From Promethearchaeota archaeon (GTDB lineage: Archaea; Asgardarchaeota; Lokiarchaeia; Sigyniarchaeales; SOKP01): a stretch of DNA of 53,092 nucleotides. The stretch covers positions 1 through 53,092 of the forward strand of contig JAEOTP010000004.1 in the NCBI GenBank assembly GCA_016839765.1, read 5' to 3'. Below, in pieces: positions 17,101 to 25,766 of this stretch (the first letter of the stretch is position 1; each line of letters begins with the position of its first letter). A program made the position numbers and the translations under genes. The notes beneath the pieces are model-generated. The model saw nothing but the letters and a program-made list of their open reading frames with translations. It was not told where the DNA came from and ran no database searches.

Positions 17101-19090
17101 TGATACATTTTTGAGCTTGATCTAGTATCTTGAAAGCATCCTCCTTCCTTCTCTGTCGATATTCTAATTCTTTATCTTTTTCTCTTATTTTTACTTCTTT
17201 TTTCCTCAGCTTCTCTCGTTCTGTTCGTAACTGAGTCGCAATTCTTTCTTGAAAATCATATTCTTCTTTTTGTCTTTCAATTTCTCTTTGGATATCTTTT
17301 TGTTTTTTTATTTCAATTTCGTTCTTCATATTTTCTAATTCTTTAATCGATGCTTCAATCAGAGGTATTTCTTCCTGCCATTGAATACTCGTAAAAATGT
17401 TACCTGCATTTTGATAAGCTAAAATTGCATTATCTAAATTCCCCATTTTAATATACTTTTGGGCTTCATCTAGCGCTTTAAATGCGGAATCTTTACGTTG
17501 CTCGATAAATCCTTGCTTATCCTTATCCAATTGGATTTCAATTTCTTTTTCTTTTAACTTTTTGCGTTCTCTTTCTAATAGAGTTGAAATTTGCTTCTGA
17601 AACTCTAATTCTTGTTTTGATTTTTCCTCTAATTTTTTCTGTGCTTCAAACTCCTTTTCATATTGCGTTTCTTTTAGTTTCTTCACACTATCGATAGTGG
17701 TTTTAATTGTAGGGATATAAGATTCCCAACCTGATCCAAGATCAAGGAGTATTTCTAACGCATTTTGATATTCTTTGATTGCTCCATTAAAATCTTGATT
17801 TTGTTGGAGTTTGTTATCAGCTTTATCTAAAAAGGTAAAAAATTGGCTCTCTTTTTCCAATTGCGATTGTCTTTTTTGTACATATTCTCTATGTTGAACT
17901 TCAAAATCTTTTGCTGTCTGTATAACATGTTCTTTTTCTTTTAGAAACAACTGGTCTTGTATTTTTTCAAGATTATTTTCTCTCTTTTTTCTTATGTCTT
18001 CTAACTCTTCTTCTGCATTTTGCTTTTCCTTTATATCATCTATAAAATTCACAACAGGTTGGATATATGAATCCCATTCAATCGATTTAAATAATTCTAT
18101 GGCTCTTTGAAATTTTTCAATGGCTTTTGTGTACTCCTTTTCCCTTTCTAGTTTTTTAGCAAAATCAATCAAATTAAATGCTTCAATTTGTATATCTTCC
18201 TCAGATCTTCTTTTATACTCAAATTCAACTACTTTAGAACTATCTGGTAGCATTTGGGAATCAATTTCAGAATCATGAACAGCAGAAGATTCTTCAATTC
18301 GTTGTTTCGTTTCAAACCTTTCATAAATCTCTTTCTCTCTTATAAGCTTTTCAATTATAAATTGAATATTTTGCGTTTGGTCTTTCCATCCGATTGAGTT
18401 TAATAAATCAACTGCTTTTTCATAATTTTTAATTGCTTCATCAAATTTTTTATTTTTCTCATGAAATTTAGCGTTATCAATAAACGCAAAAGCATCATTT
18501 TGTACTTTCTCTTGTTTTGCTTTCATTTCTTGATATTTTCTAAGTTGTTCTGCCTTTTCGATACTCTTCTTTTCACCAAAAGCATCCACTACCTGAAGTT
18601 TCCCTCCTATTTGCGAAGGTAGTTGTATAGAAATATCCTTATCACTCTTAGTAGTTTTTTGAGTTTTATCCTTATCTGTAAGAGCAGCAACTTTCATTTT
18701 TAGATTTTGCAGCTGTGATTCAGACCACCCAGCTTGAGTTAATAACTTTATAGCAGAATTATATCGCTCGATTGCATCTTGAAAACTTCCATCTGATTCT
18801 AGTTCAGAGGCTCTGTCAATTATTACAAAAGCCTGATCCTGAAGTTTTTCAATTTGAGCACTTAGTTGTTCATGCTGATATAATCTCTGTTCTTTCATGA
18901 AAGTTTTTAAACCCTCTATTCTATCATACAATTCACTAACCCTATGCATCATATAACCACTTTTTTTAAGATTATCGGCAGCTAATTGATAGTTTTCAAT
19001 AGCTTCCTGTTCTTTTCCTTCTGCTTCAAATCTCTGGGCTATCTCTAAGTACTTGAGGGCTTCTTGAGCTAAATATTCATTATTCTGCAT
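14138..19090 (-). CDS. Giant 14-repeat TPR-like/coiled-coil protein
   Basis: 1650 residues, by far the largest gene here. I count 14 copies of a helical hairpin of the type EAFxLIDKAxxLLxxxxYxKAIxxYxxA, starting near residues 9, 86, 199, 302, 415, 535 and 651 and then roughly every 105-120 residues. Most hairpins end in a conserved I-x-W or IGW segment (IQF/IQY in repeats 10-12) and a third helix. Between hairpins are 50-70 residue segments almost entirely of Glu, Lys, Arg, Gln and Leu, as in long coiled coils or single alpha-helices. The C-terminus is a further charged helix ending in a lysine run. There is no signal peptide, membrane span or catalytic motif. The likely role is a long cytoplasmic scaffold or filament-like protein; this is inference. 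Divergent from the ASKHA/ferredoxin gene. Confidence 0.9.
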   Translation of the reverse strand: MQNNEYLAQEALKYLEIAQRFEAEGKEQEAIENYQLAADNLKKSGYMMHRVSELYDRIEGLKTFMKEQRLYQHEQLSAQIEKLQDQAFVIIDRASELESDGSFQDAIERYNSAIKLLTQAGWSESQLQNLKMKVAALTDKDKTQKTTKSDKDISIQLPSQIGGKLQVVDAFGEKKSIEKAEQLRKYQEMKAKQEKVQNDAFAFIDNAKFHEKNKKFDEAIKNYEKAVDLLNSIGWKDQTQNIQFIIEKLIREKEIYERFETKQRIEESSAVHDSEIDSQMLPDSSKVVEFEYKRRSEEDIQIEAFNLIDFAKKLEREKEYTKAIEKFQRAIELFKSIEWDSYIQPVVNFIDDIKEKQNAEEELEDIRKKRENNLEKIQDQLFLKEKEHVIQTAKDFEVQHREYVQKRQSQLEKESQFFTFLDKADNKLQQNQDFNGAIKEYQNALEILLDLGSGWESYIPTIKTTIDSVKKLKETQYEKEFEAQKKLEEKSKQELEFQKQISTLLERERKKLKEKEIEIQLDKDKQGFIEQRKDSAFKALDEAQKYIKMGNLDNAILAYQNAGNIFTSIQWQEEIPLIEASIKELENMKNEIEIKKQKDIQREIERQKEEYDFQERIATQLRTEREKLRKKEVKIREKDKELEYRQRRKEDAFKILDQAQKCINEANFDKAIEYYHIVANIFAEIQWYDEVEFIGNAIIEIENQKKDLLLKRQGELQKKLDRERREKEFQINIVEQLKLQKEMFKQKALKLRDNNKELEYREQKRGEAFILIEKAQNYLSLGRFNEAIETYRNVANIFAQIQWKEEIPIIHNAIMEIETKKKEKELLKQKHIEEGVKKELEDFKFFNRIKHQREIEIKKMQKEQEILAKKKELSAQQLSKQDQAFKLIDKGDSLLNQERFEDAMTTYQQALDLLNSIGWKGVYVKLIRETINEINFKKEEKEKAKLREKELARKQIEEERKFEMKLAEQMKRERERFKEKKIEIEKKEVIMEQINSLKIEAFDLMDKAEDLLNIGLYEQAIELYHQAELVLNEIQYPTDAIKELILNIQEKKREKDLARHYDLEQEIRKEKEEKIFQQKIVEYMNFEKEKIKNKQIKLRKREIVKEFMEKRKEDAFDLLDQAESFLKAALYDKALEFYHSSELILNEIQFPTESVREMILKVTDKTREQELEKQKELEIKIQKEKEQQKFNKKVAEQISREKARLKEKKIKIQEIEKVKATVEEKKEEAFKILDDAEHFIKTKDYNKAINIYRQVMLILNEIQFPTDSITEMIVKVENLKKQQFVQQQAKLKRELAKIEEEKKLRVLIEERRKYEREKQLAQKIALQERERLVQEQLSNREAAYSLLEKAGNYLMRKMPDYDKAISLYNQARNILAEKVGWEPEINNINILIKDLEQEKKNSIEKKKREENIRIKRQREYEKFQEEIRQRREEYLRRKRDQQKKMSQIKQQQQYANQLKDEGLKLIDEGKRLAIHHDFEKAYNYFEQAIAKFNEIGWDEQTKFIEKEIENTRLLQEKVKEEEKRIQKIYEELVSKKHLEEIRLKENEIKIQGTIGELSDMTGEISHLIKNQIKEQKSKQKEEKEIEKKAAKKFRKDMKELINLKQELINEIKRSKEDAAKKREEIQLSRDKEKADEIKEMLKDLTKKKKK

Positions 19091-19309
19091 TTTAAATACT
19101 TCTCTTGAAATAGTTTTTAATTGGGAATAAATTGATGGCTAAAAACATTTTACCATTCCTACAATAAATTAAACCCTTTTATCAAATAAATTTTTTATAT
19201 CTTGCCAATTAATTTATGTAAATTAAATAAGTTAAAAATTTTTTATATACAAAAATTATTATCTCTAATTTCTCATCAGAGTTTAAATATTATTTTATGA
19301 GATTTAGGT

Positions 19310-21277
19310 ATGGAAAAAAATAACAATAATATAATTTTGGACTTAGAACCTATTTCTAGAAGACTTTATTTTCCAAAAGAAAAGACTATATATCATGTTT
19401 TAATAGACTTAGGTATTCAAATTAGAACCTTGTGTGGGGGTGTAGGAAGTTGTGGAAAATGTAAACTTCAGATTAATAAAGGAAAGGAAATCTTAAACTC
19501 TCCCACGCAATCTGAAATAGAAGTATTAAATATAACTGAATTAGCAGAAGGTTGGAGATTAGCTTGTCAAACTAAGATCAATAAAGCAAAAATAAAACAA
19601 TTAAAGCTGCCTAAACCGCCACAAGTTATTATATTCCTACCTGATGAATTATTGATTGAAGATTTTAAAATATTAACTTCAGGCATCAAAAAAAAAATTA
19701 GAATCCTTCCTAATGTTAAAAAATTTTTTATAAGCGTTGAAAATGCATCACTTGATAATCCCATCGCTGATTTAGAACGAATTCTTTCTGTTATTAATTC
19801 TATATCCAAAAATCAAAGAAAAATAAGAGAATATGAGGTTGAGCTCGAAGTGTTAAAAAATATTTCAGAACTTTTGAAAGAACATTCCAATAAGCTAACA
19901 ATTACAATATTAAATGCTTCTAAGATAATACATTGTGAACCCAAAAATAAAGTAGAGGAAAATTATGGAGTGGCTTTTGATATTGGAACAACAACAATAG
20001 TAGGATATTTAATCAACCTTAATGACGGGAAAACATATGCTGTTGCATCAATGCTAAATCCTCAAACCGCTTATGGAGAAGATGTAATCACTAGGATTAC
20101 TTATACTAAAGATAATAAAGGTGGTCTTCAGAAATTAAATACTATTGTTGTTGAAGCATTAAATAAATTAATTTTGAAATTATGCTCCAAAGCAAAAATT
20201 AATCCCCCACAAATATTTGAAGTGTCAGTTGTTGGTAATTCCGTTATGCATCACCTCTTTTTAGGATTAAATCCTGTAAATATTGGATTGAGTCCTTATG
20301 TTCCTGTAGTTCAACAACCATTAAATATAACCCCTAAGAATGTAAATTTAAATATACATCCCTATGGAAATGTATATATCTTACCATTAATAGCGGGATT
20401 TGTTGGTGCAGATACTATTGGAGTAATACTTTCCTCTAAAATAGATGAAGAACTTGATTTAACCTTGGCATTGGACATTGGTACGAATGGTGAAATTATT
20501 ATTGGGAATAAGGATGTTTTAGCTACCGGGTCCTGTGCCGCAGGATCTGCTTTAGAAGGAGCCCATATAAAAGATGGAATGAGAGCTGCGGGAGGTGCAA
20601 TAGATACAATTAACATAGATCCTCAAACGTTAAATGTCTCATTTACTACCATAAGAAATAGAAAACCTATTGGAATCTGTGGTTCTGGATTAATAGATGC
20701 TGTAGCTGAATTAATAAAATCTAAAGTGATAACTCGTAGTGGTAACTTTAACAAGGAATTAATTGATAGCGATAGATTCTTACAGAAGGATAAAAAACTA
20801 GAATTTGTTATTGTAAAAAAAACTGAAACTGCTATTGGAAGAGAAATTACGCTTTCACAAAAAGATATTAGAGAAATTCAAATGGCAAAAGCAGCGTTTT
20901 TTTCAGGAACAAGAATAATACTTGATTATCTTAGAAAAAAGTATAAAACAAATTATATAATTGAACAAATTTTTTTAGCTGGAGCTTTTGGAAATTATAT
21001 AAACAAAGAGAGTGCAAAATTTATTGGAATGATTCCAGATATCCCATCTGAGAGAATTTTTCAAATAGGTAATGCGGCGGGAATTGGTGCAATAAATTGT
21101 TTATTAAATAAAGAACTCAGAATTAAAGCTCATAATTTATTAGAAGATATTGATTATGTGGAAATAGCTTTAGAAAAGAATTTTCAACGAGAATATGCCG
21201 AAGCAATGTATTTTCCCCATTTAAATTTAGATTTTTTTCCAAATCTAGATGCGTATAAAGATATTCCAAAAAGATGA
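19310..21277 (+). CDS. ASKHA-domain [2Fe-2S] protein, corrinoid activation type (RACo/RamA-like)
   Basis: 655 residues. The N-terminal plant-type [2Fe-2S] domain has C42-x5-C48-x2-C51-x34-C86 (LCGGVGSCGKCK ... LACQTKI). A linker follows, then the DUF4445/ASKHA ATPase with GVAFDIGTTTIVGYL (about 215-230), ALDIGTNGEIIIG, GSCAAGSALEGAHI and GICGSGLIDAVAEL. Such proteins use ATP to reduce inactive Co(II) corrinoid proteins back to Co(I) for methyl transfer. No methyltransferase or corrinoid protein is next to it, so its partner is elsewhere. The ATG at 19310 is preceded by an AGGT very close to the start. The layout and length are typical. Confidence 0.9.
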   Translation: MEKNNNNIILDLEPISRRLYFPKEKTIYHVLIDLGIQIRTLCGGVGSCGKCKLQINKGKEILNSPTQSEIEVLNITELAEGWRLACQTKINKAKIKQLKLPKPPQVIIFLPDELLIEDFKILTSGIKKKIRILPNVKKFFISVENASLDNPIADLERILSVINSISKNQRKIREYEVELEVLKNISELLKEHSNKLTITILNASKIIHCEPKNKVEENYGVAFDIGTTTIVGYLINLNDGKTYAVASMLNPQTAYGEDVITRITYTKDNKGGLQKLNTIVVEALNKLILKLCSKAKINPPQIFEVSVVGNSVMHHLFLGLNPVNIGLSPYVPVVQQPLNITPKNVNLNIHPYGNVYILPLIAGFVGADTIGVILSSKIDEELDLTLALDIGTNGEIIIGNKDVLATGSCAAGSALEGAHIKDGMRAAGGAIDTINIDPQTLNVSFTTIRNRKPIGICGSGLIDAVAELIKSKVITRSGNFNKELIDSDRFLQKDKKLEFVIVKKTETAIGREITLSQKDIREIQMAKAAFFSGTRIILDYLRKKYKTNYIIEQIFLAGAFGNYINKESAKFIGMIPDIPSERIFQIGNAAGIGAINCLLNKELRIKAHNLLEDIDYVEIALEKNFQREYAEAMYFPHLNLDFFPNLDAYKDIPKR

Positions 21278-21508
21278 TATTGAATTCTAATTATAAAATC
21301 TATTTAAATATCCATTGGTTTATAAAAATCTATTTATAAAATTGTATAGAAATCAAAATAAATCAACTAAAATCAATTATTTAATAATTTACTGATTAAA
21401 AATTGTGTAAAAATATTTAAGAAATAAATACATTAAATCTTTAACAAGAATAATATAAATTTTCAAAAAAGAATTAAATAAATTCTTAAATAACTATTAC
21501 GATAATAA

Positions 21509-21518
21509 TTTATATACC
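21509..21518 (+). promoter_or_regulatory. Probable TATA box of the Ras-like GTPase gene
   Basis: TTTATATACC lies about 52-61 bases before the ATG at 21570, giving an expected leader of roughly 30 bases that contains the Shine-Dalgarno-like GAAGAGAT. The alternative TTTTTAAATAATA (about 21528-21540) would be rather close to the start. The 292-base spacer upstream of this gene (21278-21569) is otherwise plain AT-rich sequence. Confidence 0.4.
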
Positions 21519-21569
21519 ATTAAATATTTTTTAAATAATATAAGAATTATAGTCAAGAAGAGATACATT

Positions 21570-22097
21570 ATGTCGAGTTTTAAATTAAAGGTATTGCTTA
21601 CCGGAGCCGCGGCCGTTGGGAAAACGAGTTTGGTCCAACGATTTATAAAGAATCGATTTGCGGCAAACTATAAGTTAACTGTTGGAGTAGACATCTTGAC
21701 CAAGGACGTAGAATTCAGATCGGGAGAAATAGCCACCTTAAGTATTTGGGATATCGGAGGACAGCAACGTTTTGAATTCATTAGATCAACATTTTATAAG
21801 GGAGCTGCTGGAGCTCTATTAGTTTTTGATTTAACAAGAGAACAAACTTACACAGAAACAAGGAAGTGGCTTACTGAGATACGCCAATTTGCTGGAGAAA
21901 ATATCCCATTTGTTTTGATTGGGAATAAGGCAGATTTACTTGAGGACGTTGGAATGGTAATTGATCGAAATGAAGCCAGCTCTTTTGCTGAAAAAGAAAA
22001 AAGCATTTACATCGAAACTTCAGCTAAAACTGGTATTAATGTTGATGAATCGTTTACAGAATTAACTAGAAGAATTATTGATTCTCGAACGCAATAA
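21570..22097 (+). CDS. Ras/Rab-like small GTPase
   Basis: 175 residues with all G boxes: G1 GAAAVGKT (12-19), G2 threonine T37 in KLTVGVD, G3 WDIGGQQRF (D61, Q65), G4 NKAD (119-122) and G5 ETSAK (149-153). The overall order, length and the RSTFYKGAAGALLVFD segment are Rab/Ras-like. The C-terminus (IIDSRTQ) has no cysteine, so no prenylation is expected; membrane association, if any, would need another route. G3 has GGQQ where Ras/Rab proteins usually have AGQE. The base composition is visibly less AT-rich than neighbouring genes, fitting strong conservation or expression. Effectors and regulators are unknown; a roadblock-like gene lies 4 kb away. Confidence 0.93.
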   Translation: MSSFKLKVLLTGAAAVGKTSLVQRFIKNRFAANYKLTVGVDILTKDVEFRSGEIATLSIWDIGGQQRFEFIRSTFYKGAAGALLVFDLTREQTYTETRKWLTEIRQFAGENIPFVLIGNKADLLEDVGMVIDRNEASSFAEKEKSIYIETSAKTGINVDESFTELTRRIIDSRTQ

Positions 22098-22173
22098 TCT
22101 ATTGCATCCTTTTTCTTAATTAAGATGGTTATAATGTATTAAACCTACTAGATTGTTTCTAAAGGATATATAA

Positions 22174-23583
22174 CTATTCAAAATCTTCATACAAATCATT
22201 GTGAATAACATTAATAGCATCAATAAGCTTCCCTTTACTTATTACTAGCGAAAAATTTAATTCCTCAATACTTTGGGTTAATGCTTTTACTTTAATCTGC
22301 TTTTTTTCTAATGCTTGGAATATTTTAACTTTTGTTAGGTTATCCAAAACTTTTAGACCAGTTATATTAATTATTGCCACTTCTTCATTTTTTATCTCAA
22401 AGAAGTCTGAAAAATATCCTGATTTATCTAAGGCCATAAGTGCTTTTTCAGCATCTTCTTTCTTTACTATGAATGAAGTGCTAATTTCTGAAGCACTTTG
22501 AGCGACTAAAGAAACACTAATACTATTTTTACTCATAATTTTGAATATTTTTGCTAAGACTCCCGGAACATCAACTAAACTTCCAGAAGTTATAGAAATT
22601 ATTATCGCATCCTCAACAGCAGAAATTCCTTTTATGAAACTTTTATCTGTATATCCTGAAATGGTTGTATAATCTATTTTCTCTAAAGGTTTATCAAAAT
22701 TCCTAATTTCTAATGGAATTCTTTTTTTCTCAATAGCTTCTAAACATTTGGGATGTAAGACTTTTGCTCCAAAATTTGCGATATGTTTTGCCTCTTCATA
22801 ATCTAAATTTCGAATCAGGGATGCTTTTGGGATATAATTAGGATCAATTGATAATAAGCCATCAACATCCTTCCATAATATTACTTTGATATCTTTATCA
22901 CTTCCCATTTCGTAAATAGAATGAGCTAATATTGTAGCTGTATAATCGGAACCTCCTCTTCCTAATGTTGTGGTATATCCTATTTTATTTCTTCCAATAA
23001 ATCCAGTAATACATACGATGGTACTTTTTTTAGGATTTTCCAAAAGAGGGATTAATAATCTCCCTACTCTAGCATTTGTTAAATTATAAAGAGGGTAAGC
23101 ATTATTAAATTCATCATTAGTTATCAATAATTTAGTCGCTGGAATAAAAATAGATTCAAAACCTCTACTCTTAAGAAATTGATTTAATATATAAGTTGAT
23201 ACCATTTCACCAAAACTTAGGATGTAATCCTTATAATATGGTTCTAAACCAAATTCTTTAACATCTCCAAAAACATCTTCAAGATCGCTTAACTTTCTGT
23301 CTAACCAATCTTTAGTCTTGTTAAATTCTTCAGATTCTTCTTCGAATATTTTCTCAATAATATCAAAATGTTTTTTTTCAAAAATAGCCATAGTTTTATC
23401 TAATTCTTTTTCCTTATCAATATCCTGAGTCATTTTTAGGAGAAGATCTGTTGATCCTCGAAGTGCTGATACAACGTACACCTTTTTTACGTTTTCATAT
23501 ATTTTCGTTACTTCGAAGATTTTTTTAAAGGCATTTTTATCATTCAGACAACTGCCTCCAAATTTCATAATAATTATTGTCAT
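22174..23583 (-). CDS. lysC: Aspartate kinase
   Basis: 469 residues. It phosphorylates aspartate, the first step to lysine, threonine and methionine. The N-terminal kinase domain starts IIIMKFGGSCLND. It contains SFGEMVSTYILN, then TTLGRGGSDYTAT for the ATP/aspartate site, and KDVDGLLSIDP. The C-terminal third has two ACT domains (SISVSLVAQSASEIS is the allosteric-site type motif), implying feedback control by an amino acid. The archaeal symbol could equally be given as ask. It is a single gene. The start at 23583 precedes an inner Met (MKFGGS) that is a plausible alternative. Confidence 0.92.
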   Translation of the reverse strand: MTIIIMKFGGSCLNDKNAFKKIFEVTKIYENVKKVYVVSALRGSTDLLLKMTQDIDKEKELDKTMAIFEKKHFDIIEKIFEEESEEFNKTKDWLDRKLSDLEDVFGDVKEFGLEPYYKDYILSFGEMVSTYILNQFLKSRGFESIFIPATKLLITNDEFNNAYPLYNLTNARVGRLLIPLLENPKKSTIVCITGFIGRNKIGYTTTLGRGGSDYTATILAHSIYEMGSDKDIKVILWKDVDGLLSIDPNYIPKASLIRNLDYEEAKHIANFGAKVLHPKCLEAIEKKRIPLEIRNFDKPLEKIDYTTISGYTDKSFIKGISAVEDAIIISITSGSLVDVPGVLAKIFKIMSKNSISVSLVAQSASEISTSFIVKKEDAEKALMALDKSGYFSDFFEIKNEEVAIINITGLKVLDNLTKVKIFQALEKKQIKVKALTQSIEELNFSLVISKGKLIDAINVIHNDLYEDFE

Positions 23584-23731
23584 AACTTACACTACTGATT
23601 AAAAATTTTCTTTAAAATTATTTATTTCTATTCGTTATTTAAAGTAATGCAATAAAGAAATTTAAAAACAAGACTCAAAGTGAAAAAGTAAATTAGTCTT
23701 AAAAATCTTTAGCAACCAAAACTCATAAAAA

Positions 23732-25726
23732 TTAATTAAATTTTTTTAATAGTTCTTCTAATTCATGAATTTGGCTATTAACGTTTTTCTCAATTTCTCT
23801 TAATTTATTTTTCTTATTCTCAAGTTCTTTAGCAGTAATTTCTCCTGTTAATTCTTTCATATCAAATTCTAATGACATTTTTGAAATATTTGCCCTCTTA
23901 ATTTTTAAATCCATCAACGAATTTTCTAGATCTCCCTTCTGTTGAATGTTTAATGTAGTACTAGGTTCGATTTGTGCACTTTTTTGTTGTGTGGTTGTAA
24001 TAGGTGTATCTGGAACTGGTTTTTTTTCTGGTTTAATTAACTTTGTTGGAACGACTGGTACAGGAGTTTGTGGTTGTTCAGTGGGTTGAATCTCAGGTGG
24101 TCTCTGAGTGACCGGAGTTGGTTTTAATTTTGGCGGGGTTACTTGTTTTATTGATTTTGGTTTGATTAATTTAGTTGGAGCAACAGCCTTAGGTTCCTTT
24201 TTTACTTGTTGATTTTCAACTTGAGCATATGGAGATATTGTTAATTTTTCCTTTGCATCCTTAGGAACTGTTGTTATAGTTTTAGGTCTTTCTTTTACCA
24301 TAAAATCTTCCGGATTTAGATTTAAACCCACATCTAAGGGGGGTGATTCAGGTTTTTGAAGACTTTCTGGTTCAGCTATAGGTTCTTTTGGTGGAGGAGG
24401 GGGAGGGATAGCTTTTTTTTCTGGAATTTCAGGAATGCTCTCTTCTTCAATTATTTTAACAGGTCCCTTATGCACTTTAGGTTCTATGGGGTCTGCTGAT
24501 TTTCCTAGAACTTTTGGTTTTTCAAGTGTTATTGGTTCCTCTGGAGGTTTTCGTAGATCAGGAGGTAGCGGTGGTGTTTCAACTGGTTTAGGCTCTGTGG
24601 CGACTTTTTCTGTTGAAATTGGAACCTCCTCTGGTTTAGCTTTTTTAGGTTCGGTAATCGCTGGAGAGGTTGGTTGTGGAGGTGAAACTTGCTGAAGCAT
24701 GTTTTTAATTTTTTGAGATTTTTCGAAAAATTCTCTTCCTAATGAATCATCACCTAATTCAATACATAAATCACTAATTTTCTCAAAAATGTTTGCTGCT
24801 CTTTCAAACTCAGCATTCTCTAATGCTTTTGTGGCTTCTTCTATATGAGTATCTCTTTTCAATAAAGGTTGCAATAATGGTGATACTTCTGCACTCATTT
24901 CTAAAATATCTGCAATAATTGTTATCATTTTATCTCTGTTAACAGGATCTTTTGCAATCATTGAATAAGTCTTTAAACCTAAAATTTTTTCAATTTGATC
25001 AGGCTTCATTGCAGTTTGTAGATCTTGTTTATTCCCTATTACAGCGGTATGAGCATGGGGTGCTTGTACTTTTATTAATTCCAAGAAAAACTTACTTTTC
25101 TCTACATTTTCTAAACTAGATTCTGTAATTAAAAGGACAGCATCGCTACCTTTGATAAAATTATTCCAAAGATAACTAAATTGCTCTTGACCTGCAAAAT
25201 CCCAGAGGTGAAAATGTAATTTTCCAATCTTAATTGTAGCAATATCACCAGTAATTGTTGGAATATGCTGCATAGGAATTTCTTCTGCTTTTATAAGCCT
25301 TGTTATTGTTGTTTTACCAACTCCAGAAAATCCTACCAGTGATATCTTTGGTCTTAAATTTTTATGAATTGCATCAATGGTAGGATCAAAAACTTCAAAG
25401 GTTTTATCGTCATATTTATGCTTTATAATATCTTCAAATAGATTTAAAAACTCTTTTTTACATTTTATTAATTCTTTTTTAATATTATCAAAATTATCAG
25501 TTAATCCAGTAACAAACAAAAATATTACTTCTAATTTTGTTTCGGTGATATATGAAATTCTATATTTATAATAATCATGATAGTTTACTTTATCTGTACT
25601 TTTAACAAAAGCATCTTTCATCAAGTCAACAACTAATGCATTAAATATTTCTGTTTTTAGGGCTTTCCCAAAATGTCTATAATAGATCAAATCACTGCCC
25701 TTATAGATGTATACTTGTCTTAGAAT
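23732..25726 (-). CDS. Longin-like/Arf-like GTPase with Pro-rich linker and C-terminal coiled coil
   Basis: 664 residues if translation starts at ATT 25726. The first in-frame conventional start, TTG at 25690, would cut off a strand (RQVYIYKGSD) that completes a longin-like N-terminal domain ending in IYYRHFGKAL. Domains in order are longin-like (1-125), GTPase (127-280), a helical TPR-like region (about 290-345), a very Pro/Lys/Glu-rich linker (about 346-600) and a C-terminal coiled coil. GTPase motifs are GFSGVGKTT, WDFAGQEQF and NKQD; the G5 motif is unclear. Longin-type folds in eukaryotes regulate trafficking GTPases. The roadblock-like gene lies 40 bases upstream in the same operon and may bind or regulate it. 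No lipidation signal is seen. Confidence 0.85.
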   Translation of the reverse strand: MLRQVYIYKGSDLIYYRHFGKALKTEIFNALVVDLMKDAFVKSTDKVNYHDYYKYRISYITETKLEVIFLFVTGLTDNFDNIKKELIKCKKEFLNLFEDIIKHKYDDKTFEVFDPTIDAIHKNLRPKISLVGFSGVGKTTITRLIKAEEIPMQHIPTITGDIATIKIGKLHFHLWDFAGQEQFSYLWNNFIKGSDAVLLITESSLENVEKSKFFLELIKVQAPHAHTAVIGNKQDLQTAMKPDQIEKILGLKTYSMIAKDPVNRDKMITIIADILEMSAEVSPLLQPLLKRDTHIEEATKALENAEFERAANIFEKISDLCIELGDDSLGREFFEKSQKIKNMLQQVSPPQPTSPAITEPKKAKPEEVPISTEKVATEPKPVETPPLPPDLRKPPEEPITLEKPKVLGKSADPIEPKVHKGPVKIIEEESIPEIPEKKAIPPPPPPKEPIAEPESLQKPESPPLDVGLNLNPEDFMVKERPKTITTVPKDAKEKLTISPYAQVENQQVKKEPKAVAPTKLIKPKSIKQVTPPKLKPTPVTQRPPEIQPTEQPQTPVPVVPTKLIKPEKKPVPDTPITTTQQKSAQIEPSTTLNIQQKGDLENSLMDLKIKRANISKMSLEFDMKELTGEITAKELENKKNKLREIEKNVNSQIHELEELLKKFN

Positions 25727-25731
25727 CGTGA

Positions 25732-25737
25732 ATCACC
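25732..25737 (-). promoter_or_regulatory. Shine-Dalgarno deciding an ATT start
   Basis: GGTGAT is exactly complementary to the usual archaeal 16S 3' end (AUCACC) and lies five bases before the ATT at 25726. There is no ATG, GTG or TTG in this frame between the upstream stop (TGA) and TTG 25690, and no comparable site precedes that TTG. Confidence 0.65.
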
Positions 25738-25766
25738 ATAAAATTATTTATAAGAACTCCAATTTT

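Noticed and set aside
14138-19090. Low-complexity sequence considered as a tandem DNA repeat or CRISPR-like array
   Set aside because: The periodicity is at the protein level with about 105-120 residue units, diverged at the DNA level; there are no identical repeats with unique spacers.
24435-24695. Gly/Ser-rich open frame opposite the GTPase linker
   Set aside because: It mirrors the proline-rich linker (proline codons read as glycine on the other strand), so it is not an independent gene.
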